25,468 nucleotides of DNA, from the NCBI GenBank assembly GCA_964502995.1, contig CAZCZB010000042.1:1-25468 (forward strand), in the 5' to 3' direction. Source of the DNA: Bin87 sp964502995. Lineage in GTDB: Bacteria > Chloroflexota > Dehalococcoidia > Lucifugimonadales > UBA3495. Below the pieces are notes generated by a model. It saw nothing but the letters and a program-made list of their open reading frames with translations. It did no database searches and had not been told where the DNA came from. Positions 15,683 through 22,742 of the stretch are shown piece after piece (the first letter of the stretch is position 1; the number at the start of each line of letters is the position of its first letter). The position numbers were made by a program, and so were the translations under genes.

Positions 15683-17056
15683 ATGCCCACCATCGCCGAG
15701 TACGTCTCCAACTACTCCGCCAACCTCCACTACCGCGACATTCCGGCCGACACCGTCCACCTGCTCAAACGCATGACCATCGACACCATCGGTTGCGCCA
15801 TTGGCGGATACACCGCCGAGCCCAGCAAAATCGCCCGCGACATGGCCGCCGAAATTACGGGACACAAGCGGCCGGTGACCATCATTGGCAACGGCCAGAC
15901 CAGCAGTCCCGATCTCGCCACCTTCGCCAACGGCGTTATGATTCGCTACCTCGATTTCAACGACGGCTACACCACCCTGGAATCCGGGCACCCCAGCGAC
16001 AGCATCGCCGCCACCCTGGCCGGCGCGGAGTTGGCCGGAGCCGGCGGACGCCGCTACCTGACCGCCACCGCCGTCGCCTACGAGGCGTTCTGCCGGTTCG
16101 GCGACGCGTTCAACATCCGCAACCTGGGATTCGACCACGTCACCAACGGCGCCATCGCCAGTTCCCTGGGCGCCGCCCGAGCGATGGGGTTGTCAGTCGC
16201 CCAAACCGAGCAGGCGTTGAATCTGGGAATCACCCCCAACGTCGCGTTGGGTCAAACCCGCGTCGGAGAGCTATCCCACTGGAAGGGCTGCGCCTATGCG
16301 AATGCAAGCCGCAACGCCGTGTTCGCCGCCCTGCTGGCCGAACGCGGCCTCACCGGTCCCGGCCCGATATTCGAGGGCGAATTGGGGTTCTTCACCGCCG
16401 TCTCCAAAGAGCCCTACCGGTTGGAACCCTTCGGCGGCGACCAGGGCCAACCGTTCAAGGTCCACGAATGTACCATCAAGCACTTCGCCCTGGGCCTCTA
16501 TTCGCAAACCGTGGTTGAAGCCGCGCTGGAGGCCCGCAACCAGGTAGCCGGTTTCAACCACGCCGACGTCGAGGGCGTTCACATCCGCACCCTCCAGAAG
16601 GCCATCGACATCATGGCCGGCGACGAGGAGAAATACAACCCGAAGACCCGCGAGTCCGCCGACCACAGCATGCCCTACGCCACCGCCATCGCCCTGAAGC
16701 ACAACACCCTGAACCAGGGCCACTTTTCGGATGAGCACATCAACGATCCGGACATTGCCACGCTCATCGGCCACACCCGCATCGAGGCTTCCGAGGAGGC
16801 CAATCGCCGGTTCCCCGACGCCATGCTCTGCAACCTCGACCTGACCATGCGCGGCGGCCAGACCTACAGCGCCGAGGTGGGACACCACCGAGGGCACCAC
16901 CGCAACCCCATGACCGATGCTGAGGTGGAGGCCAAGTTCCGCGGCCTGTGCGAAGACCTCCTGTCCCCCGACCAGACCGATGAACTCCTCGCCCGCCTCT
17001 GGAAACTGGAGGAAGAGGACGACATCAGCGCCATCCTGCGCCTCACCCGCATCTGA
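15683..17056 (+). CDS. MmgE/PrpD family protein, copy 2
   Basis: A 457-aa protein of the 2-methylcitrate dehydratase/aconitate decarboxylase family. Typical elements are the N-terminal helical domain (RMTIDTIGCAIGG), LDFNDGYTTLESGHPSD in the active-site region, the SHWKGCAYANASRNAVFAA helix, and ESADHSMPYATAIAL, which matches the PrpD DHSxPY signature. It is closer to true PrpD than copy 1, which lacks an evident DHSxPY motif. The start is ATG 15683 with GGAGG 6 bases upstream. It lies 66 bases after trpG without a clear terminator between, so it may be part of the T-box-controlled transcript. Whether it has any link to tryptophan is unknown. Confidence 0.88.
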   Translation: MPTIAEYVSNYSANLHYRDIPADTVHLLKRMTIDTIGCAIGGYTAEPSKIARDMAAEITGHKRPVTIIGNGQTSSPDLATFANGVMIRYLDFNDGYTTLESGHPSDSIAATLAGAELAGAGGRRYLTATAVAYEAFCRFGDAFNIRNLGFDHVTNGAIASSLGAARAMGLSVAQTEQALNLGITPNVALGQTRVGELSHWKGCAYANASRNAVFAALLAERGLTGPGPIFEGELGFFTAVSKEPYRLEPFGGDQGQPFKVHECTIKHFALGLYSQTVVEAALEARNQVAGFNHADVEGVHIRTLQKAIDIMAGDEEKYNPKTRESADHSMPYATAIALKHNTLNQGHFSDEHINDPDIATLIGHTRIEASEEANRRFPDAMLCNLDLTMRGGQTYSAEVGHHRGHHRNPMTDAEVEAKFRGLCEDLLSPDQTDELLARLWKLEEEDDISAILRLTRI

Positions 17057-17062
17057 AACCGC

Positions 17063-17090
17063 GTAGGGGCAAATAATCATTCGCCCCTAC
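17063..17090. terminator. Palindrome between convergent genes, dispersed repeat copy 3
   Basis: GTAGGGGC (17063-17070) pairs with GCCCCTAC (17083-17090), with AAT/ATT extending the stem after one mismatch and an AATC loop. It sits between two convergent genes and could end transcription both ways, although no long T-run follows. The GTAGGGGCAA arm matches the hairpins at 11216-11242 and 11377-11403. Confidence 0.55.
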
Positions 17091-17125
17091 CATGATTCAC
17101 AAGCGTATCGAGGTTTATCGTCGAA

Positions 17126-17551
17126 TCACGCCCCGATCCGCGTCCCGTCAGGATAGGTGTAACCAACCCGGTCGCTGTAACCGCCCGCAGTGGGATATAT
17201 CTGGCGATACAGTCCCCGCGCCCGCTGTTGCACCACCGCGTTCGCCGCTTCCTTGGTCGGCGTCGGCTTGGCGTTCTGGTCCTGGTAGAACTGCGATTTC
17301 AGCGGGCTGTCATCCTCCATCTCCCAGATGCACAGGTAGCGCATGACGTTGTTGGCCTGGCCGTCCTCAGGGTCCAGCATGAACCGCCGCGCGCTGATGT
17401 AGCCCGGTATCGACATTCGCTCCGGCAGATGCTCCTCGTTGTACCACTTGTTGAAAACCTCGTCGTCCGCCTCGTCAACCTCCATCATCACCACCAGCAC
17501 CGTCGTGCCCACCTTCTGATCGCTCACCTTGCTTCCGTTCACGCTGGTCAT
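17126..17551 (-). CDS. Small dimeric alpha/beta-barrel (EthD/DUF4286-like) protein
   Basis: A 141-aa soluble protein. The segment FNKWYNEEHLPERMSIPGYISARRF (about residues 33-57) carries the W-Y-N-x-x-H-P/PGF-type motif of small ferredoxin-fold proteins that form dimeric barrels, often linked to degradation or oxygenase gene sets. No catalytic role can be assigned. The start is ATG 17551, with AAGGAG 6 bases upstream. It is the last gene of the seven-gene minus run, 18 bases after the protease gene, and converges on the MmgE/PrpD gene. Confidence 0.75.
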   Translation of the reverse strand: MTSVNGSKVSDQKVGTTVLVVMMEVDEADDEVFNKWYNEEHLPERMSIPGYISARRFMLDPEDGQANNVMRYLCIWEMEDDSPLKSQFYQDQNAKPTPTKEAANAVVQQRARGLYRQIYPTAGGYSDRVGYTYPDGTRIGA

Positions 17552-17569
17552 GCTTCACTCCTTTGGTGT

Positions 17570-17947
17570 TTAGCCTTCGTCAAGTTCACTGATACTGACA
17601 TCGCCATTGTGGCGGAAATCGACCGAAAGATGGTTGCCCCAGAGAAGACCCACACCGATCAGTGGGAACACATTTGATTCCAACACATTGATTTCCCGTT
17701 CCTGTCCATGCCACACAATGGTTCCATCATAGGTGTTGAACTCCGTCATTGTGCCTGTTGCCGTTCTGAAACTGGTGATGGCGATGAATGGAAGCCCCAA
17801 TTGCTCAATCGCCGAGTACGGCAACGTCAGGTCGCCCGTAAAACCGGTATCCAAATGTGCCTCCACATTCCGCCGTTGCCCGTTCCTGTCAATCAGCGCC
17901 ACGTCGATCGTTGGGCGCCTCAGCAGACTCACATACCCGCTGATCAT
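17570..17947 (-). CDS. Clan AA (retropepsin-like) aspartic protease, copy 2
   Basis: A 125-aa retropepsin-like protein with active-site motif DTGFT (about residues 32-36), LTLP, IEQLGL, TIVWHG and PLIGVGLLW. It shares these blocks in order with the copy at 2470-2850. The start was placed at ATG 17947 (MISGYVS), which matches the N-terminus of the family and of copy 1. A GTG at 17962 would overlap the upstream stop as GTGA and add five residues; either is possible. The upstream neighbour is the 85-aa protein whose relative is fused to the lyase-like enzyme before copy 1. The likely form is a homodimer; the substrate is unknown. Confidence 0.85.
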   Translation of the reverse strand: MISGYVSLLRRPTIDVALIDRNGQRRNVEAHLDTGFTGDLTLPYSAIEQLGLPFIAITSFRTATGTMTEFNTYDGTIVWHGQEREINVLESNVFPLIGVGLLWGNHLSVDFRHNGDVSISELDEG

Positions 17948-17958
17948 TCTTGATCCAT

Positions 17959-18216
17959 TCACGGACTCAGCGATTCGAACGCAGCGGGAAAACCTACCTT
18001 GAATCCGTATATATCGGCATGGGGATTTCGCTCCCGCAAACGTCGCGCCGCTTTATTTAGCGCCTCGTCCAACTCCCAATCCCTGCTGTCGTGATCGACC
18101 GCCAGGAAATGTCCTATCGGCTCTTCGCCACCTTTCAGCGTCGGGCGCACCTTTTCTTGATACACCCGCCTGCCGATCTGTTCGGCTTCCTCTGCGCTCA
18201 TGTCTCGCCATCCCAT
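17959..18216 (-). CDS. 85-aa partner protein of the aspartic protease (unknown function)
   Basis: A small charged protein. Residues 7-27 look helical (SAEEAEQIGRRVYQEKVRPT). A beta-like GHFLAVDHDSRDWEL (35-49) follows, then a basic helix (51-63), and the ending YGFKVGFPAAF (70-80). From memory, short proteins with this layout (G-x-h-h-h-x-D...Y/h-G-x-x-V-G) are often encoded next to clan AA proteases in cyanobacteria and Chloroflexota. Residues 18-27 and 35-80 align with residues 312-321 and 327-372 of the lyase-like enzyme at 2856-4007. The start is ATG 18216, with GAGGGG about 6 bases upstream; ATG 18201 is an alternative. It may be an antitoxin-like regulator, adaptor or substrate of the protease; none is proven. 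Confidence 0.75.
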   Translation of the reverse strand: MGWRDMSAEEAEQIGRRVYQEKVRPTLKGGEEPIGHFLAVDHDSRDWELDEALNKAARRLRERNPHADIYGFKVGFPAAFESLSP

Positions 18217-18254
18217 GGCATACCCCTCAGTCGATGCCGCCGCTGGCCCGGAAG

Positions 18255-19244
18255 TTATCGCAGGCTGCGGTAAATCTGAACCCGGTGCCGGTAGCAATCG
18301 GCTACAAATACCAGCCCGTCATCACTCACCGCAACCGCCCTCGGCCGGTAGAACCGCCGCTTCAGTTCGATGTTCTGGGTAGCCGTGTTCAGCTTTTCCT
18401 CGATGTCCGGGTTGGCGTTCAGGAAAGTGCGCGCCCACTTGGACGTACCTGAGTGCCCGATCAGGGTATCGACAACCCTCCCGTTCGCATCCAGCACCTG
18501 CACCCGGTCGTTCCACCAGTCGCACACGTAGATCCGACCGTCGGCGTCCACCGCCAGGCCGTTGGGCCGCGCAAATCCGTCGCCGCCGTCGGTACCGTCG
18601 AACCCGGTGATGTATCCGCCGTCTGCGTCGAACTTCTGCACCCGGTCGTTGCGCCAATCGGTCACGTACACATCCCCCGCGCCATCCACGGCAACGCTCC
18701 ACGGCATCCGGAATTGACCCGGCCCTTCGCCCTCTTCACCCCAACTCGCCACCAACTCGCCTTCGGTTGTGAACCGTTGCACCCGGTGGTTCAGCGAGTC
18801 AACCACCAGCAGCGTCCCGTCGGATGCGAATTCCATCCCGGATGGCCCGTTCAATTGCCCCGGCCCGCTCCCAAACTCTCCCCAGCACCGCAGGAAATTC
18901 CCTTCCGGTGTGAACACGCTGACGCGGTGGGTATTCTCGTCCGACAGGTAAAGGTTGCCGTCGGGCCCGAAACGTATCTCGGTGATCCAGATGAACTGCC
19001 CCGGTCCGTCGCCCCAGTCGGTGAATTCGCCCACATAATCGCCTTCGATTGTGCAGCGCGTGACTCTCACCCCCTCGGGTTGGTTGGGGTTCGCCCGGCT
19101 GCCCACGTAGAGCAGCCCGTCCGGCCCCAACGCCACCGACACCGGCCCGCTGAACCCCGGCCCGCTGGCCGACAAGAGGCCGATCACGTCGTGGTACTGA
19201 TACAACCCCGTAACAGATTTTGGATATTCAACAACTGTGGTCAT
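18255..19244 (-). CDS. NHL-repeat beta-propeller protein
   Basis: A 329-aa protein built of about six NHL repeats. Repeating units end in patterns such as NLYLSDENTHRVSVF, LLVVDSLNHRVQRF, DVYVTDWRNDRVQKF and RIYVCDWWNDRVQVL, each preceded by G.GPGQF/L-type loops. The fold is a beta-propeller that usually binds proteins, nucleic acids or small ligands; some members are lyases. No signal peptide is seen, so a cytoplasmic place is likely. The start is ATG 19244, with GAGG 6 bases upstream; a TTG at 19250 is discarded. It lies 62 bases after the acyl-CoA dehydrogenase homologue and 38 bases before the 85-aa protein gene. Confidence 0.88.
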   Translation of the reverse strand: MTTVVEYPKSVTGLYQYHDVIGLLSASGPGFSGPVSVALGPDGLLYVGSRANPNQPEGVRVTRCTIEGDYVGEFTDWGDGPGQFIWITEIRFGPDGNLYLSDENTHRVSVFTPEGNFLRCWGEFGSGPGQLNGPSGMEFASDGTLLVVDSLNHRVQRFTTEGELVASWGEEGEGPGQFRMPWSVAVDGAGDVYVTDWRNDRVQKFDADGGYITGFDGTDGGDGFARPNGLAVDADGRIYVCDWWNDRVQVLDANGRVVDTLIGHSGTSKWARTFLNANPDIEEKLNTATQNIELKRRFYRPRAVAVSDDGLVFVADCYRHRVQIYRSLR

Positions 19245-19306
19245 TTCCAACCTCAGACATTCATGCTTGTCCGCCCGACTGATCGCAGCCTGCGAACCGC
19301 CCGGCG

Positions 19307-20515
19307 CTAGGTCAACTCAATCGTAACTGCCGGCAACCCGCACTCCAACTTGCCGATGGTTTCCAGGCACCGGTCGTTTGCCGGCGGCATCACCGGACCC
19401 GAAAGCGCATCCCGCCGCAGCCGTTCCAGAGGCGACGATTTCAGGAGTCCGCCGCCCCCGGCTAATCTCATGGCCGCGTCCGTCACCTGCACACCGACCT
19501 CCGCGCAGTATTGCTTCGCGCGATTCACCGCCAGCACGGCGCCGGTGGGGTCCGCGTGCCGATCCGTCAGCGCTGCGTCAACCAGCAGCAGCCGTCCCGA
19601 TTGTATGGCAACCGACATCTGGCCGATGGCCCCCTGCGTGCCCGGATGATTGATGATGGAGCCGCTCTCCGGCGTCCAGCTTTTCTCGTTCACGTAGTCC
19701 GTGATGTGGTTGTACGCCGCCTCCGCGATCCCCAGGTACACGGCCGCGTAGCCCAGCGAAAAACTGCCCCAGTCCGCGCTGAGGAGCCGGCCCGGCGGCC
19801 CGAATATCGAACCCGCCGGCGCAACCGTTCCATAACTCACGGTATGGCTGCTGGTTGCGCGCATCCCCACGGCGTCCCACTGGTCCGTCACCTCAACCCC
19901 GCTCATGTCGCTGCGGATCATCGCCGAGATGATGTTCCCGGGACCGCCGCCGCTCCCCTCAATAATTCCGGACACAAAGAAATAATCGGCCGCATCGGCC
20001 AGCGAGCAAAAATGCTTGGTGCCCGACACCCGGTATGCCCCGTTGTTCATCGGCGTGAACGTGGTGGACAGCACGAACCTTTCCCGCGCCGACGCGCCCG
20101 GTTCGCTGGTGATGGACGCAAACAGCCTGCCCTCGTCCACCGCCTCGCAAAAGTACCTGCTTTTCTGGTCTGCCGTGCCCAGCCCGCACACGAACGAGCC
20201 CAGCACGTTGGTGTGCATGGTCAGGGTCAGCGCGGTGGACGGACAGCCCCTCGCCACCGCCAGGATGCACATGGCGTAGGTCAGCGGATCCGCATCAAGC
20301 CCCCCATAGTCTTCCGGAACCCGCAGGCCAAGCAGTCCGGCCCGTCGAAGGTCAACGTAATTGTGGGTCGGGAACTCCGCCTCCGCGTCGTAGGCGGCGG
20401 CGCGACCCGCGAACCGGTCCAACGCCAGCCCATGCGCCGTTTCAACCAGCGCGACGGATTTGGCCTCCATCACCCGCGCCGCCGCTGACGGTATCGGTTC
20501 CAGCTTGATAGTCAC
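19307..20515 (-). CDS. Acyl-CoA dehydrogenase family flavoprotein lacking the usual catalytic Glu
   Basis: A 402-aa protein with the acyl-CoA dehydrogenase fold: N-terminal helical domain (LGLRVPEDYGGLDADPLTYAMCI), a central beta domain (FASITSEPGASAR...YRVSGTKHFCS) and a C-terminal helical domain. The usual YEG catalytic Glu near the C-terminus is absent; instead the end reads RDALSGPVMPPANDRCLE. This is the form of a divergent subgroup, with DszC-like flavin monooxygenases as relatives. It may thus be a dehydrogenase using another base or a monooxygenase. The start is GTG 20515, with AGGGA about 9 bases upstream, 12 bases after the PaREP1-like gene. Confidence 0.83.
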   Translation of the reverse strand: MTIKLEPIPSAAARVMEAKSVALVETAHGLALDRFAGRAAAYDAEAEFPTHNYVDLRRAGLLGLRVPEDYGGLDADPLTYAMCILAVARGCPSTALTLTMHTNVLGSFVCGLGTADQKSRYFCEAVDEGRLFASITSEPGASARERFVLSTTFTPMNNGAYRVSGTKHFCSLADAADYFFVSGIIEGSGGGPGNIISAMIRSDMSGVEVTDQWDAVGMRATSSHTVSYGTVAPAGSIFGPPGRLLSADWGSFSLGYAAVYLGIAEAAYNHITDYVNEKSWTPESGSIINHPGTQGAIGQMSVAIQSGRLLLVDAALTDRHADPTGAVLAVNRAKQYCAEVGVQVTDAAMRLAGGGGLLKSSPLERLRRDALSGPVMPPANDRCLETIGKLECGLPAVTIELT

Positions 20516-20527
20516 CGGCAGTAATCC

Positions 20528-21013
20528 CTATCGCTGGTTACGCTCAAACACCGTCAGCATCAAGTCAACGGCGTCCATCACTTCCGCCACCGATCGTTCC
20601 ACTTCATCATCGAGGAGATGGTTCTCGTAAAAATGCTGGTGCAAGCTGTTGGCCAAATGAAACGCGTGACGCAGTTGGACTCCGGTAGGCGCATCTGCGC
20701 CGGCAGCGAGTGTATTCAGAGACTGCGCCACGCTGACCAAATTGCTGGGGGTAGATACCCCAATCCCGTGCGCGGCGCTGATTCCCTTGATTGTTTGGGC
20801 ATAGGCGCCCCACGACTTTTCGGCGGCTTGCAGGTAGTCGCCTTCACCAAGACATTTCTGCGCCACATTCCGGTAGTGGGCCAGATTGCCGCCATAAGTA
20901 GCGTTCTTTTGTATCGCCTCGGTGGATTCGAGCTCGTAACGCCGGCGGTCTCCCTGCATCCCCTGGAGTATGGCGGCCTCAACCTGCTGTAGGGTAAAAG
21001 TCGGAACTGCCAT
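20528..21013 (-). CDS. PaREP1/HEPN-like protein
   Basis: A 161-aa all-helical protein. The segment CLGEGDYLQAAEKSWGAYAQTIKGISAAHGI (about residues 54-84) matches the PaREP1 pattern of a GDY.QA.EK.WGA helix followed by a K-rich helix. A later helix has HAFHLANSLHQHFYENHLLDDEVE. HEPN domains are often RNases in toxin systems, but PaREP1 members mostly lack the RxxxxH active motif, and I do not see a clear one here. No nucleotidyltransferase (MNT) partner gene is adjacent. The start is ATG 21013, 15 bases after the DUF1800 gene. Family membership is probable, function open. Confidence 0.65.
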   Translation of the reverse strand: MAVPTFTLQQVEAAILQGMQGDRRRYELESTEAIQKNATYGGNLAHYRNVAQKCLGEGDYLQAAEKSWGAYAQTIKGISAAHGIGVSTPSNLVSVAQSLNTLAAGADAPTGVQLRHAFHLANSLHQHFYENHLLDDEVERSVAEVMDAVDLMLTVFERNQR

Positions 21014-21028
21014 CGAACACCCTTCCCC

Positions 21029-22480
21029 CTAAGCGAACTGGTACTCTCGCGTGGAGCCGATCATCTTGAGGGCGTTGAGTATCACCGCACCGTACTCGGC
21101 TCCGTTTTCCAGTTGCTCCGCCGCGTTGGCGATCAACGCAGCCCGGTTGTCATCCCGCAGCGCGACGCAGCCCAACAATTCCAGGCAACCGTCCACGATT
21201 GCCGATGCGTCCAGATAGCCCCGTTCCAGCAGGGCATCCAGGATGTTGCGCACGCCCGGGCGCGACGGGTTGCCCAATTCGTCCGCAACAAAGTTGATGC
21301 GCTCAACCATGCTGCCGCTGTCGATCCATTCCTTGCCCGTGTGCCAGCCCTCCACCGACGGCGGGTTGAGCAGGTCCTGGTTCATGTACCGGCACTCCAG
21401 CGCAGTCTCCATGACGCCCGTCCGCGGGTATTTCAGGTCGCCCACCAGGTGCAGCGTGCCCACCACAACCTCGGCGGGACTCTTCACCCGCGCGAACCGC
21501 GCCGACTCGGACTTGAAAAACTCGGAGCTGAACATCACCCGCAGCATCGAGCGTATGTCATACCCCGACCGGAAATACTCCGCCTCCAGGATGGCTATCG
21601 CTTCAGGGTCGGGGGGCGGGGTGTTCTGCCACGCCGGCACCTGCACGTCGTCGGCCACGAAGAAGTTGTACATGTGGCGGCTGATAAACCTCGCGGTGGC
21701 CGGCTGACGGCACACTATGTCGATAATGTCGTCGCCATCGAAATTACCGGTTTCGCCCAGGAAGGTTTTTTCTCCGTCGTCGTGATCATCGGGGTCATAA
21801 CGGAACAGCCACGGAGTCTTGCCAAAGGGAATACTGGCCACGTTGTCGTCGTCGATGGTCCACCCGGTAAAGGCCCGCGCCGCTTCCTGCACGTCGTCTT
21901 CCGTGTAGTTCTCGCGCCCGTCCATGCCCACGCCCATCGAGAACAATTCCAGCAGTTCACGGCCCCAGTTCTCGTTGATGGCGTCCTTGTGGTTGAAGTT
22001 ATTGTCCAGCCAGAAAATCATCGCAGGATCACGCGCCAATTTCTGCAGCAGGGTCTGGAAACTGCCCAGACCGTGCTCCCGGAACAGGTCAATCTGGTTC
22101 AGCATCGTCTTTTCGTGCAGAACCTTGGCCAACCCGGTGGCAAATACCCCGTGCCAGAAAAGCGCGATTTTCTCCTGCAACGGCCGGGTCGATGCGTTGC
22201 CGTTCATCCGGTACACCGTCTCGGTCAAAGCACCCTCGATGTTGCGGCTCTCTTTCCAGTCGATGTAGTACCGCTCGATGATGTCTTCATCCAGCCCCGG
22301 CTGCGTTTCGGGGTTCAGCAACCAATCGACGGTCGCGTCATATCCCTGCGCGCAGTAGCCGTCCAACTCCGCCGGCGTCGCGCCAAATCCGGCCCTCCGC
22401 ATCAGGTGGGCGACCAGCGCCCGTTGGGAGTCCTGACCAACCATCCCTTCGTTTTTCGTTTCGGAACTGACCGTAGCCAT
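21029..22480 (-). CDS. DUF1800 family protein
   Basis: A 483-aa protein matching DUF1800: HLMRRAGFGATPAEL (near residue 25), IALFWHGVFATG, NENWGRELLELFSMG, YTEDDVQEAARAFTGWT and LLNPPSVEGWHTGKEWI. The family is of unknown function and is normally paired with a DUF1501 protein, which is often secreted. No signal peptide is obvious, and no DUF1501 gene follows; a PaREP1-like gene does. The start is ATG 22480, with GAGG 8 bases upstream; a GTG at 22486 lies too near that site. It is the first gene of the seven-gene minus run. Confidence 0.9.
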   Translation of the reverse strand: MATVSSETKNEGMVGQDSQRALVAHLMRRAGFGATPAELDGYCAQGYDATVDWLLNPETQPGLDEDIIERYYIDWKESRNIEGALTETVYRMNGNASTRPLQEKIALFWHGVFATGLAKVLHEKTMLNQIDLFREHGLGSFQTLLQKLARDPAMIFWLDNNFNHKDAINENWGRELLELFSMGVGMDGRENYTEDDVQEAARAFTGWTIDDDNVASIPFGKTPWLFRYDPDDHDDGEKTFLGETGNFDGDDIIDIVCRQPATARFISRHMYNFFVADDVQVPAWQNTPPPDPEAIAILEAEYFRSGYDIRSMLRVMFSSEFFKSESARFARVKSPAEVVVGTLHLVGDLKYPRTGVMETALECRYMNQDLLNPPSVEGWHTGKEWIDSGSMVERINFVADELGNPSRPGVRNILDALLERGYLDASAIVDGCLELLGCVALRDDNRAALIANAAEQLENGAEYGAVILNALKMIGSTREYQFA

Positions 22481-22638
22481 GAGCACAACCTCGGTGATAC
22501 GCCGCAGCGGAGCAATCAGTGGATTGATTCCGCGTCACAATTTGGCAAATAATACCACAGGCCCTGCCGATTCCTGCCCGATTCAGGCGTCGCCGGGCTA
22601 CCCGAAAAGCCGCGCCGCAATCCGGCACGCCCTCACCA

Positions 22639-22667
22639 TTGACAACGGTTTGCCGGCGTCGCACTAT
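22639..22667 (+). promoter_or_regulatory. Possible promoter of the first MFS gene
   Basis: A perfect -35 TTGACA (22639-22644) is followed after 17 bp by CACTAT (22662-22667), a poor -10. If used, transcription starts near 22674, after the in-frame GTG at 22668, leaving the ATT at 22743 as the likely start. The rest of the 22481-22742 gap holds no recognisable gene. Confidence 0.35.
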
Positions 22668-22742
22668 GTGGCGGCCCGCGTGCCTTTCGGCATCATCGTG
22701 CGCAGGCATCGCCATCTTCAATCACGGTGCGAGGATACGACC

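Noticed and set aside
20528..21013. HEPN/MNT toxin-antitoxin pair
   Set aside because: No nucleotidyltransferase gene is adjacent and no clear RxxxxH motif is seen in the HEPN-like protein.
22479..22742. N-terminal extension of the first MFS protein
   Set aside because: It has no membrane-protein character, overlaps the start of the divergent DUF1800 gene, and has no counterpart in the second copy.
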